Origin: Tieghemiomyces parasiticus
Lineage: Eukaryota; Kickxellomycota; Dimargaritomycetes; Dimargaritales; Dimargaritaceae
NCBI GenBank assembly: GCA_027575765.1
Contig: JANBPT010000031.1
Coordinates: 40,733-104,732 of the forward strand
Direction: 5' to 3'
DNA length: 64,000 nt
Shown here: in pieces, positions 45,039 to 57,082 of the stretch
How positions within the stretch are numbered: position 1 is the first letter of the stretch
Layout: each line of letters starts with the position of its first letter
Notes under the pieces: model-generated
The model's database searches: none
What the model was told of the DNA's origin: nothing
What the model saw: only the letters and a program-made list of their open reading frames with translations
Made by a program: the position numbers and the translations under genes

Positions 45039-48000
45039 TTAGTGGGTATCCTTAGCGTTAGTCCGGCGACGCTTCACCGTAGTGGTGCCCGGGGGCACAG
45101 GAGACAGGGTACTGCCACAACGCTTGGCCCGAAGACGGCTGCTTTGGCGGGTGGGGGTGATTGGCGGGTTCAGCCTCGGCTCAGACGCGCACGGGACCTC
45201 CGAAATTGGGGCAGGTGGGGTAGTGGGGACGACGGCTGGGTTGAGCGACTGGCCGCGCCCAGTCGGCGTTTCGAGGACTGGAGATACAGAATCGGTCAAC
45301 GGCGCGGTGACGGTGGTGGGTTCCAGGGTCTTTAAAAATTCGGGGGCAGCGGGCGAGGCGTCCACTGCTGAGTCAGGCCGGGGTTGTTGACGCAAGCGGC
45401 TTCGCGTCACGGGAGTATCATGTAGCGGTAAAATGATCTCGACCGATACAGCACCGGTCGTAGGTCCCGGTGATTCCAGTTGCGGGCCAACCACTGACTC
45501 CGAGACCGGTTCGGGCGGAGGCTGCTTACGCGGACGGCCACGCTTCACGGGCGGTTTGGGTGGCTGTATAGGTGTCTCAGTTGACTGTCCTAGAGCGACT
45601 GTATCCGCAGCTTCAGCCTCCGGTGGGGCAATCGCAGGTTTGCCTGCAAGGGCGGAAGGCGGCTCTTTGTATTCATGGGCCCGATTGATAGGTGACGTCT
45701 GCGGCGATATAGGCGTCTGGATATCCGGTAACGAAACTTCAACTGCTGAATTCGGGGTGATCACGGAATCGCCCTCCACTTCCGACGTAGAAGGTGCCTC
45801 CACCCCAAGGGAATGGGGAGATTGGCTAGGCGCAGCTGCCAGCCTGAGTGGAGATCTGATGAAGGTTGTCGGTGTCGGTTCGCCGATGGTAGGTCCGAGT
45901 GAATCTAACGCAGTATCGCTGAAAGCCACCACGGCAGTCGGTGGCGGCGGAAGAGTCGTGGTCGCTTCCCCAACTGTAGGTCTGAGCATCACCGGCGCGG
46001 GGTCACCCGCTTGCTTCGCAGTGAATGCCATTTCTCTTGGAGTTTCCTTTGGGGACGACGCTACGGCCGCCGGTATAGGCAGCGGGTGCTTTCGGGGGCG
46101 CCCACGCTTCCGCGGCGGCTGGGACAAAGAAGCGACCGATGACACACGAGCCGCGGTGGGGGACCCCTCTTTTGGAGGGGTTTTCGAGGTATGCGCCTGG
46201 GCTCCCAGTGCGGATTGCGCATTCTTGCGGGGACGCCCGCGCTTCCGCGTTGGCTGGGTTGGAGGGGCAACAGGGGTCGAATGGGTCTCGCCCGGCGATA
46301 GCTCTGACGTAGCGGCACCAGCAACATCAGGAAGGGTGAGTAGCACGGTCCCGTCGTCGTGAATCGCACGGTCGACCAAGGCTGGCGCGGGTCCGGGGGG
46401 CTGCATGTTTGAGCAAGGGGTGGGCGCGGTGATCACGGGAGCAGTAAACTGCCCAGGCTCGACAGTGTCCGCCGCGGAAACGACGGGTGCCTCGGGTCCG
46501 GGTAATAGACTGGACGGTACAGTCATAACACCCTCCCCGACGGGGCCAACTGGCGGAGCATTAGCGGCCACCTCGGTCTCTGACATGGGTGATGGCATAC
46601 CGGCCGCGACGGGTGGACCGGCTTTACCTACGGTCTGCGTCCTGCGAGCGCGTTTGGGGGCCTTCGGAGTGTTCGCCGGCCGCGCATGGGAGGGGCTGAC
46701 ACCCAAGGTGGGGCCTGCGCGGAACAGCGGTGGTACGGGAACGGCTGTGGTGCTCGGAGTGGCGACGACAGCAGGGCTCGGCTCGACTGTGGTCGTGGCG
46801 GGGTCATCTTCGGTAGCTGTTCCGTCGTCGGCCGTGGCTGGCTCGGGTGGCGCCGGCATGGAAGCCGGGTAGTTGTATACCACAGGGACACCCTTGTTGG
46901 CTGGGTCCAAAACGGCGGACGGGTCCACGATGCGTTTGCGTATCAGCAGTTTCCAGCGGCGCCAGCACAGATTATCGGTTCGTAGGGGCATAAGCTGAGC
47001 AATCTGGGACCACTTGCCGGCCCCGTGCGTTTGGATTAGCCGAACTAGGTTGTCATCTTCACGGCGAGTCCAAGGCCCTTGGTTCACGCGTGGGTGCAGC
47101 ACATTGCAGTAGCGCTCGCGGCACTGCACATCGGTCCGAGACAGTACGTAGCGCTGAACCTGATACCAGTTGCATTCGCCGTAAATGTCTACGGCGGTAC
47201 GCAGGGCCTCATCCTCCTCCTGCGTCCAGCGGCCCCGCCGGATGATGGGGTTAACGCTTTTAGTCCACCGGTGGAGGCACTGCTGTCCGTTACGGGTCAC
47301 CATGATGTAAGCAATCTGTTGCCAATTCTTTTCGCCGCATATCTGCACCGCGCGTCGCAGGAGAGCATCCTCCTCGGCCGTCCACCGGCGCTTCTGCATC
47401 CGCCGCTGGAGTGTCTCCTGATACTTGATGAAGCACTGCGCCGCCGTCCGGTTCGTGTCCAATCGCTCGGCGATGCTGGGCCAATTCCGTGCCCCGCATT
47501 CCTCCACGGTGGTCATTAGCCGGTCCGTCTCGGGGGTCGTCCAGTCCGTTTTTTTGATAAGCGGGTGGTCGTGTGTCGACCACTGGATAGCGCACTCGAT
47601 AGGTCGCCGCGTCCTAACGAACTCCTTGGAGATGGTGTGCCAGTTCAGGCCCTCGAGGTTCTTTTCAAACTCGGCGTCTGGGATCTGGTCTATCCGGCAA
47701 AGCGCGGCTTCTGGGTGGTCACTACAGTGATGGGGCGGGAAAGGGGGGGGTTACGACATGGGAAACGGATGGGAAGGCAGGTAAAATAAAAGGTACGTGT
47801 TAGTGTGCCTTGCTCGGGATTAGCTGCAAAACATGCCACTGCCGCAGCGAACATGCACTGCGGAATGGATCACTAATTCTTAGCGCCACAGTACGACCAA
47901 CCACAGTGAGCTGCGAGTTACTTACGAAGTTTTGAGTCGCTCGGCGGTGATGCGGCGATTCTGGGCCCGCACGCCACACACCAAGGCCTGACGTTCCCGG

Positions 48001-48698
48001 TCGTTCCACCGGAATGACAGGTTAGTTATGGGTGGCTGGCGCTCCTTGAGCTGAGTATCCTGGTTTTTCGGCGGCACGCAACCGGCCATGTCTACAAAGT
48101 AGGGGTCAAACAGGCCGGGGGTGTAAAAGCTTTCGACCTTGGGCGGCCGGCCGGCCTTACCAGGCGTAGGGCGCGGAGTGCCGTTAATCGGGGTGGGGGC
48201 TGGCGATATTAGGTCGGTCAGCGGCGCGAACTTAGGGACTGTGCCGAGCGGGATAGATACGGACGGGACGGTGACAGAGGCCGGCGAGGCCGGCATAGTG
48301 GGTGAGGCGACGGCTGTGGTCGGTGTGGGAGGCATGGACGGGGACGCCGTTTTATCGGCGCCTACCGTGATCCCTTCGACCCCAAGCGCAGCGTCGCTGG
48401 GGCTGTGTTGGAGTACAGCGAGGGGTCCGGCCCGGTGCAGGGCGGTGTAGCGTGGGCTGAAGAGGTAATCGAGGTGCTGTTTGAGGTAGGCATTGCGTCG
48501 GCGGGCGAGGTGGATCTTCTCTAGACGCTGGTGCACCGCGGCCTGATACTGGGCGTTGAGCGCCAGGGCTTGGGTTGCCAGCCCGAGAGCTTCGCTCGAC
48601 TCGGGGCGTTGTGCGGAATCCCCGAACAGGGACTCCAGGCCCGGCGATGACGGCGGCGGTGCGGCCAGTGGGGCAGGCACGGGGGAAGAGTAGGTCAT
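45039..48698 (-). CDS. SNAPC4: SNAPC4-like Myb protein with AT-hooks
   Basis: Two exons on the minus strand, 48698-47926 and 47721-45039, with a 204-base GT-AG intron; the product is about 1151 residues. The first exon carries a coiled-coil-like segment (QYQAAVHQRLEKIHLARRRN) and a Ser/Pro-rich linker. Across the splice, LCRIDQIPDAEFEKNLEGLN and TISKEF begin a half Myb repeat, followed by four full repeats starting near DWTTPETDRL, RRWTAEEDALL, GRWTQEEDEAL and GPWTRREDDNL. A half plus four repeats is the layout of SNAPC4, the DNA-contacting subunit of the snRNA-activating complex for U snRNA promoters. A Pro/Ser/Thr-rich tail of about 600 residues has three KRGRPRK AT-hooks. Without a complex partner in view, a Bas1-like Myb factor is the alternative. 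Confidence 0.85.
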
Positions 48699-49633
48699 GG
48701 TTTACTAAGGGCAGGCCATCGACGAGTTCCGAGAATGCAGGCGGTAGGTCGCGCAGCAGAAAGGAAGTAGAAGCCAGTGGCAGGATGGTGAGGCGTAAAC
48801 GAGTCAATGGCGTCGTTAATAGGCTGCTCCCTTGTGTATCGTACCGGAGGGTGTATGCGATTGAGGGCTAGTACCCGGCCGGAGGCTGTATGCACAAGGG
48901 AAGGGGGGCAGAAAATGAGGTTGAGGATATGTGTGGCAGTCGAGTAGGAACGCCTATTGGGTTATGCTATGGGTAGAAACGTAACGCATTAACGAATAGT
49001 TCGAATGAGGTTAGATAAGGCGGCTAGAGAATAAATACGAATGACCTAAGGGCCATTGGCAAAAGAACATGGCACCTTCCTACCGATGGTCCCTAGGGTC
49101 GATGATATTTCTTTTTTTTTAGGCAGGAACGCTTCGATGGTGTTAGACATATTTTTTTAATCCACAGAGCCCAATAGCCTCTTTGGGATTGAGACCCAAG
49201 CGACTCCCTGTTCGCTTGGGTTCCAAAGCTGGTGGGTGAGATGGCGTAGCACAGGAGTCGACTAACCTACAACGCGCAAGCCAGAATAAGGCAAAAAAAA
49301 ATAATACGGTAAGGCCCAAAGCATACACTCAGCTACCTGCCTTTCTTCATCGGCTCATTTACCCGCCCCAGTTGAGGATTTCCCATCCGCCTAGTCTTAG
49401 GGGTGTGTCCATCCAGATGCCCCACCATAATGACCACCAGCCCTAGATTATAAGCACGTGACATTTCTGGCCGCTGCCCATATGGCCCATGCAGCAGTCC
49501 AACAGATGCGGGGCTAAAATTGGCTTGGCTAGCAAACCTTAAACGACTTCTTGGCCTGGTGGCTGCCATCTAGAGATACATAAGTAAACAAAAGTGTATT
49601 GGTACAGATGGTATAAACGGCGGTTCAAAATTA
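48699..49633. other. Intergenic, no gene recognised
   Basis: Purine-rich on the + strand near 48700-48990, the mirror of the CT-rich promoters, so this is the promoter of the minus-strand SNAPC4-like gene. The remainder is featureless. Confidence 0.5.
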
Positions 49634-50686
49634 TTATGGGCTGGCCTCCTCCAGATCTAGGATAAACTCGAAGCGCCGGCCCGGATGTGCCACGGGCTGG
49701 CCGTCGCTTGTCACAAGGTCACGCTCGTGGTATAGCACGCGGTTCTGCTGGTCGACCAGCACAACCGTACTGACCGTGGTCCCGTAGAGCCGGTCATTGC
49801 GGTTAATGACGGGCAGGCAAATGGGTTTACGAGCCTCGGCGATCGACATAGGCGGGAACGTCCGCGTGAACGGGGAAGTGTCGCGTAGCATCGCGAAGAG
49901 CTGGTCCACGAGGGCTTCTTGACGAGCGTCGTCAGCCTCCCGGTCGGCCTCGGATCCAATTGTTGGTGTGGTATGGGTGGTCGTTGGTGAGTCACCGGTG
50001 GTATAAAGGTGGAGAATCTCGTTCAGGATGAGAGTCCCCCGCTGGATTCGTGGCCAATCGGCAGTATTGACCAAGTCCCCGTTAGACAGCCCGACGATCT
50101 GGTCGAGAGGGAGAGGCACAATCTCGCCGCGCTGGGGGCCGCGGTTGGTGAGGGTGTAGAGGGCCGGCTCGACCACATCGCCCACCACTAGGCTGAACCC
50201 GTTATAATCCTCCAGGCTCGGAGCCACAGTCTCGTTGAGGTAGGCCAGAGGGCCCGCGTTGTCGCGGTCCAGCAGGAAATCTCTCACAAGGACACCCCGG
50301 CTCGTGGTACCCGGCCGTTCGCTCACCTCGATGTGGGAATTGGTCAGGTTGGCGACGTGGCCCGACCGATTAATACCCAGCCACGTACCGTGCGCCTCGG
50401 CCCCGAGATCCCGCGGGGCTAACACGTGTGTGTGGGGGACCTCCCACCAGTCCGCCCGCCGTGTGCTGCGGTCGAGATACTCGTCACGATTTGACGCCAT
50501 AACGCTGAAGAGGGAACGGACGAGGATAAAGGTAGGGCGGCACAGTTAGAGGGCTCGTTCGTCCAACGTGGGTAGGGCCTCAAGGCGGCAGACTCTACGT
50601 TGCCGTATTTGCATTTGTCAAATCCTCTCCCAAACTTACAATTTGAACGGCCCATCGCGGCTGGCCAGGAAGAATGCGACACACAT
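49634..50686 (-). CDS. TANGO2: TANGO2/NRDE family protein
   Basis: Two exons on the minus strand: 50686-50640 (47 bases) and 50504-49634, with a 135-base intron; the product is 305 residues. The first exon gives MCVAFFLASRDGPFK, and the join gives FVMASNRDEYLDRST, restoring the family's N-terminal Cys2 and the NRDE motif (residues 21-24). Then come HTHVLAPRDLGAEAHGTWLG, GHVANLTN, SRGVLVRDFL and YNGFSLVVGD, all characteristic of TANGO2. The family is conserved from fungi to human; human loss causes metabolic crises, and roles in mitochondria, lipid or heme handling have been proposed. Length is near the usual 270-300. Without the short first exon the frame would start at an internal ATG and lack Cys2. 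Confidence 0.9.
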
Positions 50687-51225
50687 GAGACGCAGGTAGT
50701 GGAGTTGGTCTGAGGCTGGTTATTCGGCGGGAGGAGCGTGATGGATGCTGTTCGGGACAGCTTTGTGGTAAGTACTAGAGATGGCAGGTAGCAAGACAAC
50801 AATGGCGGCGAAATGGGCACTGCAGGCTGACAGGAAACAGAGACTGAAGGCGGTCTTAGCAATGAAGAAACCGGTCTCGGGAATACCCGTCAGGTATGGG
50901 GGCGGCCGGTATCTACATAGTCTGAAGCCCCCCCCCCCCACTGTTGATCCCAAAGGCCTCTCCCCTCAAGTCCCACGGGCATGCAGTAGGCCCAGGTACC
51001 ACTCGCCTACCCCACCATCATCGTCCGTCCGAGTATATGTCCAATTTATAGGTTGTGCGAGCCAAATTGTTATAAAGCAAAATGATATAGAATTACACAG
51101 ATGACGCCAGGCCACGGACACTTGGGTCCAAGGCAGCAATAAAGAGACCAGTCACTTAGGACTAGACGAGAAGCAAGGAAAAGTGCGGGCGGGAGGTCTA
51201 GTCTGACAGCGGTAGGTGAGATGAA
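50687..51225. other. Intergenic, no gene recognised
   Basis: Contains a 12-C run (50928-50939). No frame of note. Confidence 0.5.
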
Positions 51226-51860
51226 CTACATCCCACACTCCATATGGTCAGGAGAAGCGGAGCGCTTCATCAGGGGTGAGCTGTCGGGGCTATACTCGGA
51301 GGCCACCGACGATAGACTGCCCTCAGCCTGGATTCGCCGCACCTCGGTGGCGAACTGACCAACAGCCAAGCTGACCACGACGGTGACAAAGACGGCGATA
51401 TTACGGCTCATGACGGCCAGCATGAGCATGTAGCGTATGGCGGTAACCCCAGCGTAGACCAGCGTTTTGAGGCCGGCCGTGGCATAGGGGTTGCCGGATC
51501 TGAAGGCAGGCGGGGGGTCAGGCGCAGCGGTAGGGTTACATAATGGTGAGTTGGAGCGGAGGAGTAAGAAGTGGCATTGTCGTTTGTGCATTGAGAAAGG
51601 CAGGTCTGAAGGGTGTCTCAAGCCTGCCTTGGGCCGTACCATAGTGCCGAGCTAATGGATAGAGCAAAGTGCTTGACGTTGCGAACACGTACTTACCGTT
51701 TAGCCAAAGTGCCCAGCAGACGGGTGCCGAAGCGCTCGATGGTGCAGAAACCAGCCACTATCAGACAGCCGAGGGCCAACCACAGGGCCGAGTCCGTGGT
51801 CCACTGGAAGAGGGCAAAATTAAGGACAACGGGCTCCCCGGGTGCGGCGTGGCTAAGCAT
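51226..51860 (-). CDS. Ctr-family copper transporter, short
   Basis: Two exons on the minus strand, 51860-51697 and 51499-51226, with a 197-base GT-AG intron joined in frame; the product is 145 residues. Three membrane segments are visible: SALWLALGCLIVAGFCTIER, then YMLMLAVMSRNIAVFVTVVV leading into VSLAVGQFATEV. MLMLAVM contains the MxxxM copper-selectivity motif of Ctr transporters, and FQWTTDSALW matches the pre-TM1 region. The TM3 GxxxG motif is replaced by SxxxG (SLAVG). The Met-rich N-terminus of high-affinity plasma-membrane types is absent, so a vacuolar Ctr2-like role, releasing copper to the cytosol, is possible. Ctr proteins act as trimers. The C-terminus ends HMECGM, a possible metal-binding tail. 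Confidence 0.8.
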
Positions 51861-53565
51861 GACGATGGCGGGATATATATACTAGGAAAGGTAGAGTCTT
51901 GGCGATTACTACCAGTGAAGGTGATGCGGTAGGTCTAATGCGGTAAGAGTCGGCGCAAAGATTGCCTAACGGAGAGCGAGAGCAAAGAGCGACAGAGGTT
52001 GGGCGCGGTTAAAAGGGGCGTTGTGTAGGAATAATAGGCAACGGGCCAACGGCGTGGGGCATCAAACAACGGTGGGCGGCCGCGGAAGTCACAGAGAGAG
52101 CAAACCAAGGTCCAATAGGCGAGGGACGATAGAGCCGGCGAGGCCACGCAGTAGCGGATATGTAAGGGGGAGAGAGACCTTTACGTAGTCGGAATTCGGG
52201 GTCTGAAGGTAACAGGGCCGACACAAATGCAAGGAAAGGAGACAAGAAGGCTGGGGTGATTGGCAATGTGTGTTGTTGCAGGCAAGGCAGGTATATAAAA
52301 GAAATGGGAGAGTGGCCTAGAGTGGGCGAGGAATCAGGGGAGGGCGGAAGGGAAACGGTGGTGGGATTGGGATAGAGGTCGAAGAGCTGGTAACCTGGCA
52401 GGCCGAGGGAAGCAAGTGAAACCGAAGTAGAACCACTACAGGAACGGAGTCAGATCCGAGGAAGTGGGTGATGTACCGAGTAATGAGCCCGACATTGCTT
52501 GGTAGGGAGACCTGCGGGCGGAGCATCATAAATTGCTTCCTAGGGGTCTACAGCCAGTGCGAAGCTACACACTGAGATCCGCAGTAAGGTAGTCGCTTCC
52601 ATGCGCGGGAGTGCCGCTCCCTGGCGACCATTGTGCGGATAAATGGGGCAGGCCCCCTTTACGGTGGGAGACGCAATATCACCGGTGTTGCATGCCAGCC
52701 TCAATCCCCCGCTTTCCTGTTTTATGGGTTCCATCGGTCCGGCTACTCTCGATGCTTTGATGGCGAGAGGGCCACCTCCCTTCCACCAGCATGGACTGTC
52801 CTTAGTCTTCGCTGTGCCGATTACTTTAATGCCTACCAGTTCGACCATCCCCAACGGTGAGCGGGTACTTCCGCCACATGCTTGGGATGAGTCAATCGAT
52901 AATGGTGACGCGATCTATATATAATTCCCCTTGTGGCCTAGAATAAACGATGGTTTTTAGGTCCGGTATTTCCCAGTTTCATAACTCTACCATTTTGATC
53001 GCTATAGTTTTACTGATTGTGTTGCGCTCGACTTTCGACGGGTTTCACGCTGTAGGTCTGAACAATTTGGCCCTGGTCATAATGCTGGAAATACGGGAAG
53101 GGCTCGGTCCAGCCTGCTGCGAACCACCGAGGCCAGGGCCAACCCCACGAATACCGATCGAGTGTCAGCAGATACAATAGCCAGCGGGGTACCGAATTGA
53201 GAGGTGAGTAACTTGCTAGATCTAGCAGGCATTACAGGGGCTTGGAAAAGTCATATCAAAGGAGGGGGGCGGTAAGTCGGGACAGCCGGTGCCTGAACGT
53301 GATAAACGGGGTTGGTTGAACATGCATTTCGAATGCAGGGGGAGAGGAGAATATCCACGATTTATGGGGCCGGGGAAGGTAGCGTAATCACTATGAGGTC
53401 TTGGTCGAATATTTATAAGGATCTGTATAAATTCGAACGATCATTATCAAATACATAATGATGTTAGGGGTTCGGTAAACATAGGGAAGCGAGTCAATTC
53501 AACAGTACTGCCAGCTTGAAACATTCCCCGCGAGGGAAATAGCCATTTACAAGGCGGCTGGCTAC
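51861..53565. other. Intergenic, no gene recognised
   Basis: Purine-rich on + at 52100-52530, consistent with the promoter of the minus-strand copper transporter. TATATAAAAG near 52294 points right but leads to no convincing frame. Overlapping 75- to 104-codon frames near 52540-52920 on both strands are not recognised. Confidence 0.45.
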
Positions 53566-54459
53566 CTAATTTGTGCTCTCAGTGTATTCGTACATTCCCT
53601 GTATCAGAGTTGACACGGGAAGGTCGGTTTTCACTAACTCGACCTGGGATTCTGGGTAAGCGTCCAACGTTGTGGAGATCGACCGACAGTCCATTTCCCA
53701 ACCGCCATCCTCTATCCGTCGGTACGGAGTGTACCAACGGACTTTTCGCTCACTGGTATCGTAATACACGATGACAATGAGGCCGTTGTCCTGCTCCCCA
53801 TCATCCGGCAAGGGTCCGTCATCACTGGCCAAACATGACGCGGAGAGTCCATTGACAATCTGCGCGGCCTGTGCTGGCCCTAAGATCATACTGGGTCTAA
53901 ACGGCTGGAGAGTGTGTTGTTGAGCTTTGAAGTGGTCGACTATAAAGCCGATATAGCTTAGTGTCCGCCGAACTGCCTCCGTCAACAATGGTTGATTAAT
54001 TGTTATAACCGTCGTATCTTCAGAGTTGTCTGACGATGGCTGAACCGTACTTTGGTTGTCTAAGGATGGGGGCTGTGAGGGGCTACCGGGGGTTATAGGC
54101 GCTGCCCATGTGCTGGGCATGAGCTTCTCGTCCGTAGGTGCGACCGGGTTCCTTTGCAATGAAGGCGGGAGTACCCTGCTATTCCATGCATTCACACCAG
54201 AGGGAGACCCCGATTCCTTCCATCGTCCCATGGCAGTGCGAGTACGTCGACTGGAAGTCATGGGCTCGTTCAGGGTATTGAGATTGGGATCGAAACGGCC
54301 CGAGTTTAGAACACCAAAGTGGGGATAGTTGTTAACCAAAGTTCGGGCTGTCTTGCTGTCAAACACATTATGCATAGCCTCCGCCGCGGGCCGTGCTCCG
54401 CTCGTCAGAAGATACGAGCTGGCAAGGATCAGTAAGCATGTGACGCGGTACGACGGCAT
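53566..54459 (-). CDS. Secreted protein of unknown function
   Basis: A 297-residue intronless frame on the minus strand with a clear signal peptide (MPSYRVTCLLILASSYLLTS). After a Ser/Pro/Thr-rich stretch with many basic residues, the C-terminal half reads like a folded domain: TTVITINQPLLTEAVRRTLS, VDHFKAQQHTLQPFRPS, and LIVIVYYDTSERKVRWYTPY near the end. Cysteines are few (about four outside the signal region), unlike typical small effectors. I do not recognise the family. Codon use is less GC-biased than in housekeeping genes here, which fits a lineage-specific secreted protein. No introns are needed to keep the frame open. Confidence 0.6.
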   Translation of the reverse strand: MPSYRVTCLLILASSYLLTSGARPAAEAMHNVFDSKTARTLVNNYPHFGVLNSGRFDPNLNTLNEPMTSSRRTRTAMGRWKESGSPSGVNAWNSRVLPPSLQRNPVAPTDEKLMPSTWAAPITPGSPSQPPSLDNQSTVQPSSDNSEDTTVITINQPLLTEAVRRTLSYIGFIVDHFKAQQHTLQPFRPSMILGPAQAAQIVNGLSASCLASDDGPLPDDGEQDNGLIVIVYYDTSERKVRWYTPYRRIEDGGWEMDCRSISTTLDAYPESQVELVKTDLPVSTLIQGMYEYTESTN

Positions 54460-55808
54460 TTCAGCTGGGTGATATATTAACCAGGCGACTACAAGGGAGG
54501 GGTGGAAGCGGACTGGCGGGCGCTGGATGGCCTTGTAACGATACGCAGGGACCGCGGAGAAGATATAGAAGCGATTAATCGATTGGCAGGGGAGGTCCGT
54601 GTGTGAGATAAGGATACTGGCCAGGTCGAAGGAAAATTATAACGAAAAAAGACAACAAAAAAAAACAGAAAGCTGGCACAGGTGATAAACAAGGGAGCAG
54701 GACCCTTACCAGTAGAAAAAAAAGGGGTACAGGGTTAAAGGCATTTTGGAGAGTAATGCGACCGAGGGGCACTGGTTTATATGTAAGTGAGCGCGAGCAA
54801 TGTGGCGACAGACCACTCGAATTCGACGCCGTTTCTTCCCTACCCCCATGACGCCCCTCGTATCAAAGAAACCTGGATATGGTAGACGAACCTGGTGACA
54901 CCGAGCGCGGTGAGGGACGCCTGGCCGAGCCGATTAGTGTGCGCCCTACCCTGAGGTCCTTCTTAAACGAACTTCCACATTCGGGCTTCATTAGACTCCT
55001 CTTTTTCTTCCGTAGGACAATGGATAGAGGGACAGACAGGGTGCTACGAAGTGGGCCAATCGAGGAGGCCAGCTCCGTGGTCATTGGGAGGTATAGACGA
55101 CCCAACGGCAATGGGATGAAGGGCGGGCTATGTGCTGGCGCCTACTTCGCCGTAGCTGCATTCCAGCTTACAAGGAAATGGTCCAAAGGTGGCACACTAT
55201 TTCCTATTATCTGTAACCAATACCATTCGATTGCCCTTACCACCCCCCCCCCGTAATCGTTGATCACTGTATTGTTGGAGTCGGGCTCTTGAGCTTCCTG
55301 CAATCAAAGATAAACATAGACTATCCCGACTTGTACTTTAATGATACTGATCGGTTATCGTCCCACACGTACCCTACACAGGCCAGCTCTCGCTGGCTTA
55401 GCTCCGCTTTACTCCTCTTCCCGCTCTCCCTCAACGTTATTCCTGCGTGAAATCTGAATAGACCGGCACCTTTATTCGAAGCTTTATCCTTCGGATAATG
55501 GTAAGCTCGACACCTTACCTAGGTGCTTTCCCGACTGTCTTGTTTCGTCGTTCTGGTGGTGGTGGTGGTGGAAAGACCCCTACCATTACGCCGTTTCCTA
55601 CTTAACAGCCAGAGTTCTCAAAGTGGCAAGCCCTTGAATATACCGGTGTAATCAATCCAGTTCCGGTATATTGTCATTTTTTTATAGAATTCGTTAAATA
55701 GGTATACAAAGTGAGCGATCCGCTGTCTGGCATGTCTGGGTCAGACGTAGGTAAATTGTCAAAAAAAGAAGAAGAGTAATCAGTAATTCGGCCAGCATAG
55801 TAGACATA
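54460..55808. other. Intergenic, no gene recognised
   Basis: Includes a 10-C run (55243-55252) and a 125-codon frame at 54879-55256 (+) without recognisable motif. Confidence 0.5.
55554..55571 (+). repeat. (TGG)6 microsatellite
   Basis: Six TGG units in intergenic DNA. Confidence 0.9.
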
Positions 55809-56677
55809 TCATTCGACTGGCGGAGAGGGTTCTGAACGAGAACGCGGCACCCGCTGGGCAATATCATGATGCAGGTTTTCAATCTCGTGTGACAAATGGC
55901 GGTCCAACACCTCACGGATTAGGGTCATATCCTGGCGCAGGTCGGCCACCTCCGACTCGAGCCGCGTGTTCAGTGCCGTGTGGTGTGTTAGCGCCCCCTG
56001 TAGCGCCTCATTGTCCGTCTCTAGGCGAGCCAGACTTTCGTCCACCAAGGTCTTACGGTCCCGTGCAGCGTTGCGCGACCGCTGGTTCTCAAACAGGATC
56101 ACGCCACCAGCGACTGAAAAGATGATGGCCTCACTGAGGAAATTGGCGCCCATCTCGATGGCCTTGGTGTCATTGAGCGGCCGGATGTGCTCCTTGCGGT
56201 AGCCAAAGAAGCGCATTTTGAGGTTCATCTCAATGCGGTGACCAGACTGGGTCATAGCGAAGTGGAGATGGTTATGTGAAGAAACGGGCAGTGGTCAGTT
56301 TAAAATACAGACAACCAATTCGGGTCAAGAGCCAGGGGCTGTTGAGTAGAGAACCCCCTTGAGTAGGCTGTGTCGAGTCGTTTCAACGTACCTGGGCCAT
56401 GCCAATACATATTTTGCGGAAATTGGGGTGGTTTTTCGCCTGGGTCTTGATCGAGTTGGCGACTACAGCACGGTGCATGGCATTGAGGCCGTGAGGGGTG
56501 GTTAACGGTAGCCAATTGCGTCGAGCGAAAAAAAGGAGGGCTTGCGCAACCGAGCTCCCTTGCGGGGGCCTAGCACCTCACCGTAGACATAGGTCTGACG
56601 GGTAGGTCACGCTCATTCTACTTACTCGGCTTAGCGATCGTGCGGATCAGCAGCGAAGCGAACTTGATGGTACTCAT
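55809..56677 (-). CDS. OPA3: OPA3-like mitochondrial membrane protein
   Basis: Three exons on the minus strand: 56677-56626, 56462-56392, 56246-55809, with GT-AG introns of 163 and 145 bases; the product is 186 residues. The first exon gives MSTIKFASLLIRTIAKP, the second IANSIKTQAKNHPNFRKIC, the third HRIEMNLKMRFFGYRKEHIR then AIEMGANFLSEAIIFSVAGG, all in the order of OPA3. OPA3 sits in mitochondrial membranes; human mutations cause optic atrophy, and it is tied to mitochondrial shape and quality. The C-terminal half from about residue 110 is a coiled-coil-like helix (ETDNEALQGALTHHTALNTR), longer than the family core. Each join completes a codon correctly, supporting the model. Confidence 0.92.
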
Positions 56678-57082
56678 TGCGTGGGTAGTATCGAGATGAG
56701 CTCTACTGAGCGCGGCGGTCGCAGGTGTCTGAGAATGGCCACTGTCTATGGTGCGGATAGGCAAGAAGCGACCCCGGTATGGGGCATTCGGTAGAGCTGT
56801 ACAACTGCACCTTGGGGAGAGATAACTGCAAGATGGAAAAAAAAGGACTGGCAGTGCAGTAACAGCCAGGCCAGGTTATTCTCCCGGGTTCAAGGCTGCT
56901 CAGGTCTGACAGGAAGGAGGCGGGGCGTCTGTAGCTGAGAGTGTACAAAGGAGGGTGACAATTAAGTCGGCGTTAGAGACGCCAGGTAGACGTCGCTATA
57001 TATCAGTAATCCAGCTCAGGTCCTGGCTCCGCAGCGGAGGTCAGTGGCCAACGGTTGATATGGCTCGGGTCTCTTAAGAAAA
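56678..57082. other. Intergenic, promoter of OPA3-like gene
   Basis: No gene recognised. Sequence is purine-enriched on + around 56820-56950. Confidence 0.45.

Noticed and set aside
45433..46362. 309-codon + frame inside the SNAPC4-like gene
   Set aside because: Low-complexity shadow of the Pro/Ser/Thr-rich tail.
52294..52303. TATATAAAAG facing right
   Set aside because: No gene with a convincing frame follows within 1.2 kb.
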